DNA of 64,000 bases from Triplophysa rosa. Lineage: Eukaryota; Chordata; Actinopteri; Cypriniformes; Nemacheilidae. Below, piece by piece: positions 33,632 to 44,094 of this stretch. Each line of letters begins with the position of its first letter. The stretch's first letter is position 1. The notes beneath the pieces are model-generated. The model was not told where the DNA came from and made no database searches. It worked only from the letters and a program-made list of their open reading frames with translations. A program made the position numbers and the translations under genes. Location: positions 5,434,348-5,498,347 of the forward strand of contig NC_079905.1 of NCBI RefSeq assembly GCF_024868665.1, given 5' to 3'.

Positions 33632-34932
33632 AGTTGTCGTTTAACCACTGTACAAATTGAACTTGCTTAGTATCTTCGTCTTGTTTGGCAGTACAAATAT
33701 CTAAAAACTCTTAAAATCAAGATTATTGCTTGACAAGGAAAGTGATGTATTTACTCAATAAAAATAGTATTTAATAAAATTGAGTGTTTATGCTTAAAAC
33801 AAGCAAAAATATCTGACATTGAGGTAAGAAAACCCGACTTATTTGTCTTACATTAACTGGCAGAAATGTTTGCTTGTTTTATACTTTTTTATTTTATTTT
33901 TTTAGGTGTCTTTGGTCATTTGCCTAGTGAAGTAAACTTATCTCGATTTACCTGTGCAAATCTTTAGATTTTTGTACTGCAAAAAGACAATAATACAGAG
34001 GAAGAAGCTCATTTTTTGCAGTAAACCAACTAGCATCTTTATTCTAAAGCTCATGTAGTGTCAGGGATTCAAAGATGTGGTCAATGGAAGCCTCCAAAAC
34101 ATGTTTATTACAGTATGGTTTCATTATTAATCGTTTTGTTTATCAATTACAATAATCACAGTTTCAGCCTGCATGATTTAGACAAGGACACCTGGACACA
34201 AACTATATTCTAACTGGAATACATATGGGCGCAAGGTGTATGTTTGGGTGATGCTTTTGTTAACCTTTGCTGGTATATGGATCTTCAATTTGAAATGTCA
34301 AACATGCATGAGAAATATTAACTCGCCTCTTTTCCCCTACTGTAAAGAAAGACTTTAGTTAGGCGCGCTGGATGTCAACTACTGTGGGAAGACGGCGAGG
34401 ATTTCACATGCAGGTTTGGCTCACATGCATCTGTGTTTATTAAAAATACAGAAACTCTCGAAGTATGTGAAGCCTTAGGAGAGGTTGTGAATCTAACACT
34501 GTTTTAAACATCATCTAAAACTATGTAAATGTGGTGAGCTCCAAAACACAATGAAGATGTTATGCATATTATGCATATTCCCTTGCGACTTGTACCAGTG
34601 TGCATATTTTTAGCTTGTATGGTGTTTTCATTTTTGTCACAAATGTCTTTTTATAAAGAGTATATATTACAGTATTAAATTACAATTGTCGCCTGTTGCC
34701 TTTTCTGTCGGCATTTATTAAACTGATGTTTACATTACATCAAAATTTCACTAAATGTCTCGGCCTCTGGAGATATTCAACATTTCACTGTACCTTATAA
34801 GTAGGCCTACTGCTTATTATATACAAGTAATGTGAAGTTCAAGTGCTTAAAGGCAACCTGGTTCACCAAAACTGGTTTGTAGTTGTGATTGGCCTTCAGA
34901 CCGTTGGTTACCTGTGCAAACAGGTAAAACCT

Positions 34933-35002
34933 GGGCTAACCCGGGATTTGAACCCGGGACCTCTCGCACCAATCGTACCCCTAGAGTACAGACCGACGAG
35001 CC
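34933..35002 (-). pseudogene. Decayed tRNA-Pro copy
   Basis: On the minus strand the 5' arm GGCTCGTCGGTCTG and the T-arm CCCGGGTTCAAATCCCGGG are clear. The anticodon arm is scrambled: the Pro loop TTTGGGT is missing, the D-loop has extra bases, and the acceptor ends TTAGCCC instead of ACGAGCC. It is a pseudogene related to the two intact genes downstream. Confidence 0.8.
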
Positions 35003-35746
35003 ACACGTCCGATTTTGTACAGCATGATATGTCGCGTTCTATGTTGGTTGTGTAGCAACGAATGGTGATTACTTGTGCCGTTAGTGTGCAGTTGTGGTGA
35101 TTTTTCTTTTCCAATAGCGTCATCTGGTGGCAAAAACGTAAACAAGTCATTTTCTGTTGTAATGAATCATTAGAGCAACTATATACGTCGTCGATCACAG
35201 AAGATCGGTCGCAATAGTAGTTCTAACTAATTAGTACTGATCATTTACAGAATTATTTATTTGTAATTTATTGTCAGGTTGTGCCTGGAATAGGCTACTT
35301 GAATGTGTGTGAAAATTGTCGACGTGTAATAGGCTACATCGGCCAAAATCGCATTTTCACAAGTTGAGCTACTTGAATAAACATGGTTACGTGTAGTTCC
35401 CTTTGAAGTTTGCAATTTAAGCATGTCGTCGTGATTCCTGCACTCACACCGTGTCTACGCCGGCCTTTGCGCGGCGCCACGCGACGCGACGCGACATACG
35501 GCTTGTTCTAATCGGATTGTCGCGCCGCATCGCGCCACGTCCGGTGTGGACAGAATTTAAAATTAAAACGAGTTGTAATACGTTCTATTGTCTCTTGTCA
35601 CGTCGTACCGCACCGCACCGTATCGCATCCTGTGTAGACACGGTGTCACTGTAATTTAAGATATTGGAAACGATTCACTACCAGCGCCTTACACTCGAAT
35701 TGCGTTCTGAACTGCAAAAAGCAGTTTTCACGCCTTATGTATTATC
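35003..35746. other. tRNA spacer with one MITE
   Basis: It holds a block (about 35090-35290) that resembles 36160-36350 near the second tRNA, and a GC-rich MITE at 35447-35647. No gene was seen. Confidence 0.6.
35447..35647. mobile_element. MITE with CACCGTGTCTAC termini
   Basis: Left CACCGTGTCTACGCCGG and right CCTGTGTAGACACGGTG are inverted repeats. The interior has GACGCGACGCGACGCGAC-type repeats against GCACCGCACCG. This GC-rich MITE type is frequent in fish. Confidence 0.75.
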
Positions 35747-35818
35747 GGCTCGTTGGTCTAGGGGTATGATTCTCGCTTTGGGTGCGAGAGGTCCCGGGTT
35801 CAAATCCCGGACGAGCCC
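35747..35818 (+). tRNA. tRNA-Pro (anticodon UGG)
   Basis: 72 nt. Acceptor arms GGCTCGT and ACGAGCC pair over 7 bp with C as discriminator. The anticodon stem is CTCGC/GCGAG around loop TTTGGGT (anticodon TGG). The T-arm is CCGGG-TTCAAAT-CCCGG with a good B box. A TTTT pol III terminator follows at 35822-35825. Confidence 0.96.
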
Positions 35819-36705
35819 ATGTTTTAATCTGACAAATATAATTTAAGAAGAGAGATTGGTAGTTTGTTACAGTGCCTGACATATTCCAGTAAGAGTTCGC
35901 TTTTCTCAACAACAAAAAACATTTACACTGTGAAGACATATTTGGTTTTGATTTGGTTAGCTATAAATGGAGGTCAGAGCCAACTGCAAATGGGTTTGTC
36001 AGCTGCAAGTGGATGGGATTTAAACTACAAGAGGGCTGTCCAAACACCTCCAGAGGATTTTGATTGGTTTATTTAATGACGTATGTTGTAGTATTGGTTC
36101 TTGATCCACATTTTGTTACGGTATATTTTGTATTTTCCCTTAAAAAAAGACTAATTTAGTTTGCAGTTGTGGTGCTTTGTCTTGTCCAACGGGGCCATCT
36201 GGTGGCCTGCACATGCTATTTGCTGTAACAATAAGTCAGATCCTACTCCGGATCATTCCAAGAACATACATACATATAAACCATTAATGCAGTAATAGTA
36301 GTTTGTACTATTTCATAGATGATTTATTTGTCATTATTTCTCAAGGAGTGGGTGCAAACATTACTTGTACGTTACAGAATTTTGAGAACTGTCCACGTAT
36401 ACACAAACAGTAAACAGAAACCACCCTTTCATGTGCGCTCTTTACGTGTGCCTCGTTGACGTCTAATAAAACGTAATTTCTGAACTAATAACAATATTTA
36501 GCTATTTACGAGCATGTCAAATATAGTTGGTAGTAAATACAAGTAGCCTAAATCATTACGTTTTAATGCTGTTATGCTGTCGTGATGTGCGCTCACTGTA
36601 ATTTGATAGAATACTGCACGCTGCACTATATTTTTACATCTTTTTCACATTATGGTTCACAACCATACATTAATGTTGCATTAATAAAAAATATTTCTGC
36701 GTGTT

Positions 36706-36777
36706 GGCTCGTTGGTCTAGGGGTATGATTCTCGCTTTGGGTGCGAGAGGTCCCGGGTTCAAATCCCGGACGAGCCC
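36706..36777 (+). tRNA. tRNA-Pro (anticodon UGG), second copy
   Basis: Identical over all 72 nt to the tRNA at 35747 and followed directly by TTTTT (36780-36784). Flanks share decayed similarity with the first copy, so the pair arose by local duplication. Confidence 0.96.
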
Positions 36778-37296
36778 AGTTTTTATTCTACCTTGAAAGG
36801 TTTAGCAGTTTCTTAGCTGGTATATGAGACATATTCATTCGACAGCACACTGCTGTGTGTTGAGGAGCTCTGGCTTCACAGCTGATGGCGTTGCTAGAGA
36901 CACAGAGAGAGATATGAAACTGAGAAGTCATATGGTACTTTCACACAATTTGTGTTTTCACTTCTCTTTAATAAATTCGTAGTTAATCAAGCAGATCTGA
37001 GTGCAGCAGCCCAATAAAACACATAAAATCTTTAAACACACATTGGCTGTATATATTTGGATATAGCCTCCTATTGCATATCGCAAGGATTTTTTAAGGA
37101 GATAATGTTCAGATTTTTATTCTTGCTTGTCAAAATACAGATTATATTATAATATAATTACTGTTAAATTAATAAATGTGAATGTAATAATTAAATATAG
37201 CGCAGAAATAATCACAAAACAGGCATACACTGCTCTTGGTCATATAAAGAATTAGGGCATGTTGAAATATATGCTGCAAGTGTAGATATTGTATAT
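36778..37296. other. Spacer between tRNA genes and IgL locus
   Basis: AT-rich sequence. A short stretch at 36845-36990 (CTGTGTGTTGAGGA, GAGACAGAGAG, CTCTTTAATAAATTC, AGATCTGAGTGCAGCAGCCC) resembles the flanks of the IgL constant exons and may be a remnant of an earlier C region. No open Ig domain remains. Confidence 0.5.
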
Positions 37297-37542
37297 ATGT
37301 ATAAAAGATTGTTTTTATAAACTACAATCATAAGACATATTTTGATACAGGTAAAATCCACCACCCCAAAACGTGTCTCAGAATATTCAGATTATTCAGT
37401 AACTGCACTGCAGCATAATCTGAAATGATCCTGTCAGATATGCCATTATGTCCAGCTATTTTTATAGAATATGTATTTTTTATCTCAAGCATTTACTTTG
37501 CGACCTGTTTTACTGAGGAAAACTATTTTCATGCCAAAGATG

Positions 37543-37550
37543 CTTTGCAT
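37543..37550 (+). promoter_or_regulatory. V1 promoter octamer variant CTTTGCAT
   Basis: Seven of eight bases match the Ig octamer ATTTGCAT. It lies 107 bp upstream of the leader ATG, with a TTTATA-like box (TGTTTATAGAG) between. It is conserved in position before V3, V4, V7, V10 and V11. Confidence 0.7.
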
Positions 37551-37649
37551 CAGCTGTTCATGCTTCACTGCTCTGAGAGTGTTTATAGAGCTTCGAGTTT
37601 AGAGACACTTTAAAACTGATAACTGACGATAAACCTCAAAGTTAGAACT

Positions 37650-38258
37650 ATGATTTCTGTCATCCTTTGGTCACTGTGTTACATTCAAGGTAAATAAAGT
37701 TTATTACAAGATTGTTCAGAAAGTTTAATAGGAAATTGTGTTTGTTTAGAGATCTTGACAGATCATTTCAGAAATGTACATAATGATATTTATTTTATAA
37801 CAATATTACAACGTCTTATTAATGCGGAAGACTAATTTGTAAATCTTATTCATGTAAAGAACATATCTGGAACTGGACTTGATATTTTGTTCATCTCTTC
37901 TTCATAGGTTCAGTGGGTCAGGTTGTGGCTCAGTCTGGAAATCAAACAGTGGGGCCTGGTCAAACTGTTACTATTGAATGTAAACACACACCAAGAGTTA
38001 ATTGCTGGGATTCAGAAGCAAGCAAAAAATACTGCATGTCCTGGTACCATCAGATTCCCGGAGAGGTTCCTAAACTCCTGATGTATTACACGTCAAAGAG
38101 AGCTTCTGATGTTTCCTCTAGATTCAGTGGCAGTGAGAGTGGAAACCAGATTGATTTTACTCTGACCATCAGTGAAGTTCAGCCTGACGATTCAGGAGAT
38201 TATTACTGTATGGGGGAACATTTCATTGGAGAAAAGGAGAAACGACAATGGAGGTTCA
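37650..38258 (+). CDS. IgL V segment 1 (family I), open
   Basis: Leader exon 37650-37689 encodes MISVILWSLCYIQ with donor GTAAAT. V exon 37908-38258 (acceptor TCTTCATAG) encodes GSVGQVVAQSGNQTV and on through the Ig V fold: first Cys in TIECKHT, Trp in [12 protein letters not shown]3 [17 protein letters not shown], and YYC. After that Cys the germline segment encodes 16 residues up to the signal (MGEHFIGEKEKRQWRF), longer and more charged than in other family members. The product would be the variable half of a secreted or surface light chain. No stop or frameshift, so it is probably functional. V7 is a near-identical copy. Confidence 0.93.
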
Positions 38259-38286
38259 CACAGTGTTACAGCATCATACAAAAACC
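38259..38286 (+). promoter_or_regulatory. V1 recombination signal (12-RSS)
   Basis: Heptamer CACAGTG (38259-38265), 12-bp spacer, nonamer ACAAAAACC (38278-38286). Full consensus heptamer and near-consensus nonamer. Confidence 0.95.
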
Positions 38287-38313
38287 TCTCTTGTAAAGAT
38301 TAGTACAGCTTTA

Positions 38314-38836
38314 ACTGTCACGACAAGGGGTGGTGAGGCATGGACAGAGGACCCAGGTGCGGGTAAGGGGTTCACAAGACATTTAATAATAATAAAGACA
38401 AAACCAAACAACCCACGAGGGGGTAACATAATAAAACAGGGGAATATACAACATGACAGGACTGGACTAAGACTAACTACACCTAACAAGACTAAGATTA
38501 ACATAGACATGAACTACAAATCACTAGACTAGACTAGACTGACACGGAACAGGAACTCACCATACAAATAACACACACAATGAACCAGCACAGGACAGAG
38601 AACAAAGGGGCATTAAATGGGGAACCAAATCAAGCAGGGAACAGGTGAGGAGCATGAAACCATAACAAGATAATAAACGAGGTAACGAGAGGGCGGGGAC
38701 ATATACGAGACCAGAGAGATTGTATGGAAAGCCATACGGGCAATAATGCCTCTCTCCACATAAAACATGAGGTTCTGTCATGATCCTGCCACTAGACCAC
38801 GAGAAACATGACATGATGCGGCAGAATCATGACATT
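38314..38836. mobile_element. Dispersed fish repeat inserted behind V1
   Basis: It begins CTGTCACGACAAGGGGTGG and ends CGGCAGAATCATGACA. Inside are GACAGAGGACCCAGGTGC, a CATTTAATAATAATAAAG stretch and AAGCCATACGGGCAATAATG. I recognise this as a common non-coding dispersed element of cyprinid genomes; its class is not certain. The same insertion is present behind V7. Confidence 0.65.
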
Positions 38837-39659
38837 TAACTTACTGGAGATTTATTTAGTTCTGGCGAACTGTTACTGTTACTTTGTTTTCCAAATATAT
38901 TTTATTTGTAATTTTGATTAAAAAATGTAATTACATTGTGATGCATTATCCTAGTTATCTAGGTATTAATTTTTATCTCAGGCAACTGAAAGGAAACACT
39001 CATTTAAGCACATGAAAAATAGAATTCAAATCAGTCATCCAGTCAATTCTTATTACCAGCAACAGTTAACACCCCAGAAACAAGCATCTCCAGCAATATT
39101 TTAGGGTTTAGATTGGAAAACACTGGTTTTGTATAACACATTTTAAACATGCCCCCCCCCAAAAAACCCTTGAAAGCAATAACACAAAACATGCAGAATT
39201 ATAATTTTAATAATACTTTTTTTATTTGTTTCTGGCAGATTACCACGAGACATCTTCCTGTAAAAGTCTGTTGTTTCAAGGAAGAGCATTTACATTGTAA
39301 AAACACTTTTATTGCAACTTCATGCTTCAGTGCTCTGACAGTGTTTATAGACCACTGTGTTTATGATTGAAGGATTGAAGGATTTTCGAGATCTAGAATT
39401 GTGGATCTGAAATTATCCATGGCTTCAATATCCATTATTTTTGGGTACTTGCAACCTGCCTCTGGGATAAGTAACAACTTATACATTATACACATACAAA
39501 TGGCTTTTACATGACACATGACACTTATGATTCTAATACAGAGAAAAACATTGACATGTATTTGGTAACTAAGTTTTTGGGCTACTTTTAATTTTATGGG
39601 ACTTTGTGACACCTTAAATGTGTTGGTGTAACACTGACATTGTGAAATATATGATTTTG
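38837..39659. other. Intergenic region between V1 and psiV2
   Basis: AT-rich sequence. Near 39310-39365 a decayed V promoter can be seen (TCATGCTTCAGTGCTCTGAC, then TGTTTATAGACC), but the octamer and a usable leader are gone. Confidence 0.6.
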
Positions 39660-39681
39660 TGTTTTCTCTTCTGTCTTTCAG

Positions 39682-39885
39682 TTGCCGTGGGGCAGATTTT
39701 GACTCAATCTCGAGCTCAGACTGTGCAGTCTGGTCAAACTGTCACTATTCACTGTAAACATACACCAGCAGTATTCTGTGTTAAAGAAACAGGTTCCACT
39801 CAGTATTGCATGGCCTAGTATTATCATCAGAATCTTGGAGAAACTCCTTTAGAAGATCCTTCTAAAAGTGTAGAAGGGAAAGAAA
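39682..39885 (+). pseudogene. IgL V pseudogene psiV2 (family I)
   Basis: After acceptor TCTGTCTTTCAG the exon reads VAVGQILTQSRAQTVQSG and keeps the first Cys (TIHCKHT). The framework-2 Trp codon is TAG (39816-39818, MA-stop-YYHQ). Framework 3, the second Cys and the recombination signal are deleted: sequence jumps from GGAGAAACTCC to GAAGATCCTTCTAAAAGTG, the latter resembling the 3' flank of V3/V10. Both defects are shared with psiV8. Confidence 0.92.
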
Positions 39886-39922
39886 CAGAACACTGCAAAC
39901 ATACAGAACACAGAACATTTTT

Positions 39923-40200
39923 TTAAAGGTCCAATGGGTCATTTTTTGGAGGCTCTGTTGGCAGAAATGCAATATAATAAACATAACTATGTCTTCAGAG
40001 GTGTATAAAGAGCTTATATAATTAAGCATTATGTTTTTATTATCTTAGATTTAGAATGAGCTATTTCTATCTACATAGAACCGCGGGTCTCCTTACATGG
40101 AATTCACCCTAAACTGACAAACTGCTCTACAGAGTGTGTTTCATAAATACGTTATCTCCTTCAGCAAAGAACTGAAAACCAACTGAGATAAATCCTGAAT
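39923..40200. mobile_element. MITE, AGGTCCAGTG family, one end only
   Basis: It starts TTAAAGGTCCAATGGGTC and then carries the family interior in reverse order (GCAATATAATAAACATAACT, CTTCAGAGGTGTATAAAG). The far end is decayed. The duplicate is at about 54114-54391. Confidence 0.7.
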
Positions 40201-40428
40201 CCATCCATGTGTCTCTCTCTCTCTGCCCCAACCATTCCCACACCATCTAATTTGGTAATATAAATCCTTCATTTAAATTAAAAAAGTCATACTATCTCTA
40301 AAAAGATTAAGAAATAACATTTATATATTAAGTTTAATATATGGATAATTGTATTTATTTTTAATGTTTGTTTTTAATTACAATGATGCAAACATTTTCT
40401 TACTTTTATGTTCTTTACAAAGGCTTTC

Positions 40429-41056
40429 CTGTAGCTCAGTGGATAGAGCATGGCGCTAGGAATGCCAAAGTTATGGGTTGGATCCCAGGGATTTGCACTG
40501 AGAAACATATGTATAGTATAATGCAATGTAATGTAAGAAATGACATAGTGCCTATAAACAGATTCCACTAGTGAACAAGCTCATCCACAGAAATGTTTAA
40601 TTATCATAGAGGTAATCTCATTAGTATAGCAGCCATATGGACTTAACACCTTGAAGCAAATTACAACTGGCACGAAAGTGGGGAGACTTCAAGAACCAAC
40701 ATGGCAAAAGACCGTCATTAAAGGACACAACCCAACTATTTGGTTAGGAACACCTAAGGACAGTGATAACCTGGGAACAGAAAGTGATAACTTCTAATGT
40801 TATCCACACATTCTCTTCACTTCATTTACATGATGTGCGAGAAAGCTGGTTTGAAGGAAAAGTATAAAGTGTCACTGTTAATACTGTTTTGAGTTCATTC
40901 TGACTCCGCTGAACCCAAAGTGCATCATGTGCTTTGTAACTGCAACGCTACAATAAACTTCTTCATTGAGATCTTCTTCGCCCTCATTATTTTTTCTAGT
41001 AGTTGCTTTGGATAAAAGCGTCAACCAAATGCAATGCATAAATGTAAATGTGTAAG
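40429..41056 (+). repeat. tRNA-derived SINE split by a ~430-bp insertion
   Basis: The head CCTGTAGCTCAGTGGATAGA-GCATGGCGCTAGGAATGCC and GGGTTGGATCCCAGGG has A/B-box character. The matching tail GCTTTGGATAAAAGCGTC appears only at about 40984. Between them is a block ending AATAAACTTCTTCATTGAG, perhaps a solo LTR. A related, more diverged copy of the same nested arrangement is at 56597-57120. Confidence 0.6.
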
Positions 41057-41130
41057 TCTAACACAGTACAGTAATACAATTCCAGAATATTCAAAAGATA
41101 AAAAAGACACACTAAATGATTCACAAAGCA

Positions 41131-41136
41131 TTTATT
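41131..41136 (-). terminator. Poly(A) signal of C1 (AATAAA)
   Basis: AATAAA on the minus strand, about 170 bp beyond the C1 stop codon. It is the nearest match downstream of C1. The C1 3' UTR differs from that shared by C2 and C3. Confidence 0.6.
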
Positions 41137-41303
41137 TGCCACAAAGTACATACAAGTGGTTTACAGTGTGTAAAGCACTAGAAGCATTAAGATACATAGA
41201 TTTAGTCTTTTTTATGAATCAGAGAAGCAAAATGGTATATAATTTTGTTACTTTTACTAAAATGTCTGTGTGTTTGTGCATGCATGTGCATGTGTGTGTG
41301 CTC

Positions 41304-41626
41304 TCATTGTACATCACACTCCTGTGTGTTGAGGATTTTGGAGACTGGATTCTGAGAGCTCTGTGTGGCCTCACAGCTGATGGTTTTCGCTGAGCTCCAT
41401 TCACTGTGAGTGAGACTCAGACTGCTGCTCCAGCTGTACAGTCCATCCTTCTGCAGGACACCAGGACTCAGATTCACACCAGAGCTCCTGCTGTTACCAT
41501 CCACCTTCCAGCTCAACTTCCAGTCAGAGGGGAATCCCTTACTGGCCACACACATGACTGAAGCTTTACCCTGATTCAACTCATCTCTGGAGGGCGACAG
41601 GACCGTTAGAGTCGGCTGAGCGTTAG
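41304..41626 (-). CDS. IgL constant segment C1
   Basis: Single C1-set Ig domain exon on the minus strand. Acceptor TTTCTCTAG is followed by CTAACGCTCAG; the first two bases complete Thr from the J overhang. It encodes NAQPTLTVLSPSRDELNQG and on to stop TGA at 41306-41304, 106 full residues. Domain marks are Cys in SVMCVASKGFPSDW, Trp in KLSWKVDG, SWSSSLSLT, and Cys in ISCEATQ. A Cys four residues from the end (QECDVQ) is placed for the disulfide to the heavy chain. The coding protein is identical in C2 and C3. Confidence 0.96.
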
Positions 41627-42015
41627 CTAGAGAAAGAGGGACAGAGAGAGACTGTGAAGTTTCTTTCACACATTCTGTGTTTTCACTTCCCTTTAACAGA
41701 TTCTTAGTGCATCAAGCAGATCTGAGTGCAGCAGCCCATTAAAACAGAATTTTTATTTTTAAAACACATGTTAAAACGTGTTCGGTATATAAAATATTTT
41801 AAATATAAAAATTAAAGCATTTTTAAAAAATTCAGTATATCTGTTTATACATATTTTTTTGCATTTATAAGAGACATTCAGATTTTAAAACAGTCATTTA
41901 GAACTACAGAAGAATGAAGTACAAACTACTCACAATTAAAGTACCAACAATTACTAACAATACTGTTAATACTAACAATTAACAATTACAATACTAACAA
42001 CAACTGAGTATACAA

Positions 42016-42140
42016 TTTCCTGTAGCTCAATGGTAAGAGCATGTTGCTAACAGTGTCAATGTCATGGGTTCAATCCCAGGGATTTGCACATACTCTATAC
42101 AGTATAATGCAATGTAAGTCGCTAAATGCGTACATGTAAA
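42016..42140 (+). repeat. tRNA-derived SINE fragment
   Basis: The head TTCCTGTAGCTCAATGGTAA and GTCATGGGTTCAATCCCAGG are tRNA-like. It is followed by ATAATGCAATGTAAGTCGCT-AAATGCG. It lies in the J1-C1 intron, antisense to it. It is not a functional tRNA gene: the arms do not close. Confidence 0.75.
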
Positions 42141-42553
42141 ATAGCTGAATTTATAAAGTTTATCCTTGCACCAAAAGTCATAAAATTTAAATATGAATAA
42201 GATTGTATTAAACATTTATTTATTATTGGTGCTTTTAAATTCCCCCTTATAACAATAAATTGTTAATAACTATTTCAATTTTTAAGTTATCTGTTCGACC
42301 TTGATTATATATTGTGTGAGAAATTTATTACAAAATGAATAAGCATATTGAATCAAACCAACTAAACTAAATAGGCTAAGTAAAAAAAGAGCGAGAAGGT
42401 GAGATAAACTTTGGTCAAACCAGTACAAATACGTTCTTTAAAAACCACATATTTTACTTTAAATATAAGTAATGAGTTTTCATTTATCATTAGTGTCTTT
42501 TTTATTACGTTGTTTAAATGTCTTATGTTAAAAATAAAGAGAAATTTACTTAC

Positions 42554-42591
42554 TTCCAACTGAGAGTCTTGTGCCTCCACCAAAAGTGGAC
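42554..42591 (-). CDS. IgL joining segment J1
   Basis: 38-nt J on the minus strand reading [12 protein letters not shown] plus one overhanging base (phase 1) before donor GTAAGT. FGGGT is the J motif. The J-C1 intron is about 0.93 kb. Confidence 0.95.
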
Positions 42592-42630
42592 CACAGTGAT
42601 ATAAACCCATTCAGCGGCTGTACAAAAACC
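42592..42630 (-). promoter_or_regulatory. J1 recombination signal (23-RSS)
   Basis: On the minus strand nonamer GGTTTTTGT, 23-bp spacer and heptamer CACTGTG abut J1. The nonamer is at 42622-42630 and the heptamer at 42592-42598 in plus coordinates. Confidence 0.96.
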
Positions 42631-43294
42631 TCCTGCACATTAATACACTGCTTGTATACTATGACTACACCATTTGCTTTTTGTCACTCTCAGCTAATAT
42701 TTGATATGCATACTACTAGTAAACAGATGTTTCAAAATACAAGTCAAAAGAATTAACATTACATTCAATGTTAACAGATTTTTTTTCCTAAATTTCTAGT
42801 AAAATATGAGTGTTGTATTTTAGGTATTATTTCTCTATTATTCTATTACTTTAACCTTTAGGGATATATATATATTTAAAAACATGTTAGTATTCATTAA
42901 TACTATATGTGTATAAAGTTTTACAATTTATTGTGAGGCGAAATCTGTCTCGAATAACAGCACATTAGCTCATAATAAAATAATACGTTTAAATAAAACA
43001 AAATAAAAAGTTTGTTATTAAATGATCTTGTTGCAATACAGTTTCTGGTGAAATTTAACCTGCATGTTTCATGAATCTCTTCAAATATATTATTCAGTAA
43101 CTGCACTGCTGCATAATCTCAAATGATCCTGTCAGATATTCTACATTATGTCCAAACATTGCTGCAGAACATCTATTTTTATTTTGCTAAATTTAACATC
43201 ATTTGTAATACTACTATAATTTCTCATAGTTTTTGCCTCAAGCATTTATTCATTGATCTGTTTTACTGAGGTCTACGCTTTCAAACAACAGACG
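42631..43294. other. Spacer between J1 and psiV3
   Basis: AT-rich, with no gene seen. It resembles 60392-61000 between J3 and V10, so it belongs to the duplicated cluster unit. Confidence 0.6.
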
Positions 43295-43302
43295 CTTTGC
43301 AT
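43295..43302 (+). promoter_or_regulatory. psiV3 promoter octamer variant CTTTGCAT
   Basis: 114 bp upstream of the leader ATG, same variant and context as V1. Confidence 0.65.
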
Positions 43303-43408
43303 TGGCTGTTCATGCATCACTGCTCTAAGAGTGTTTAGACCTCTGAGTTTACAGACACTTTAAAACTAAAATACATTTTTTGACAACTAACCTCAACCTA
43401 CAACTACA

Positions 43409-43924
43409 ATGTATATCATCATTTGGACACTCTTCTGCATTCAAGGTAAAGAATTTTATTTTATGTGATGGATTGAATTGTGCGTTATAATAGGTTTTAT
43501 AAATGCTAACAAAAATTGTAATATTATTTATGTAGAGAACATATCTGGAACTGGACTTGATGTTATTTGATTTTCTCTTCGCAGGTTCTCTGGGTCAGGT
43601 TGTGACTCAGTCTGGAAATCAGAGAGTGGAGCCTGGTCAAACTGTTACTATTGAATGTAAACACATACCAAGAGTTAATTGCCTGGACTCTATTAATGCA
43701 AAATATTGCAAAGTTCTGGTACCATCAGATTCCTGGAGAGGTTCCTAAACTCCTGATCTATCTCACATCTGATAGAGCATCAGGAGTTTCCTCTAGATTC
43801 AGTGGCAGTGAGAGTGGAAACCACATAGATTTTACTCTGACCATCAGTGAAGTTCAGCCTGAAGATTCAGGAGATTATTACTGTCAGAGTCAACACAACA
43901 GAGGCAGTAATGACTGGGTGTTCA
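43409..43924 (+). pseudogene. IgL V pseudogene psiV3 (family I, frameshift)
   Basis: Leader 43409-43445 (MYIIIWTLFCIQ, donor GTAAAG) and V exon from 43585 (acceptor CTCTTCGCAG) are well formed. Around 43706-43718 the sequence AAATATTGCAAAGTTCTGG has one base more than V1's AAATATTGCATGTCCTGG. The frame is lost just before the framework-2 Trp and then continues in another frame: [36 protein letters not shown]. The promoter and RSS remain intact, so rearrangement may still occur but would give a non-productive chain. A sequencing error is possible. Confidence 0.88.
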
Positions 43925-43952
43925 CACAGTGTAAAAGCGTCATTCAAAAACA
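43925..43952 (+). promoter_or_regulatory. psiV3 recombination signal (12-RSS)
   Basis: Heptamer CACAGTG, 12-bp spacer TAAAAGCGTCAT, nonamer TCAAAAACA (two changes from ACAAAAACC). Confidence 0.9.
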
Positions 43953-44094
43953 TCCATTAAACTTTAATGCTGCTGGCTGGAAGATCTTTCTGAAAGTGTA
44001 GAGGGAAAATAAACAGCCACTATACTGTAGACATACTGTACACACAGAGGATAATTTAAATAATGTATTTCCTAATATCTAGTTAATATATGTA

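Larger units (their letters stand above)
30915..34932. other. grb10 3' UTR and intergenic DNA
   Basis: No further coding exon. The 3' UTR begins at 30915. AATAAA occurs at several places (for example near 32322 and 32446), but the first lies in a repeat, so I do not assign the poly(A) site. Two foldback MITEs and one other TIR element are listed separately. The rest is unassigned. Confidence 0.6.
37297..40292. repeat. Segmental duplication, copy 1 (carries V1 and psiV2)
   Basis: This block recurs at about 51487-54480 with an offset of 14,191 bp. I counted roughly ten small differences over 3 kb (for example AAACTGATAAC against AAACTGAAAAC, CCTCTCTTG against CCTCTCATG). Both copies carry the same repeat insertion and the same psiV2 stop codon, so the duplication is later than those events. 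Confidence 0.95.

Noticed and set aside
38274..38814. Minus-strand frames of 78 and 85 codons behind V1
   Set aside because: They lie in a dispersed non-coding repeat and recur only because the block is duplicated.
40429..40505. tRNA gene on the plus strand
   Set aside because: The tRNA-like head does not close into a cloverleaf and is followed by a SINE body and tail.
41304..41393. Plus-strand 119-codon frame across C1 (41034-41393)
   Set aside because: Antisense to the constant exon, which has clear Ig domain residues and splice sites on the minus strand.
42016..42090. tRNA gene in the J1-C1 intron
   Set aside because: A SINE head with the same body as the copy at 40429; acceptor arms do not pair.
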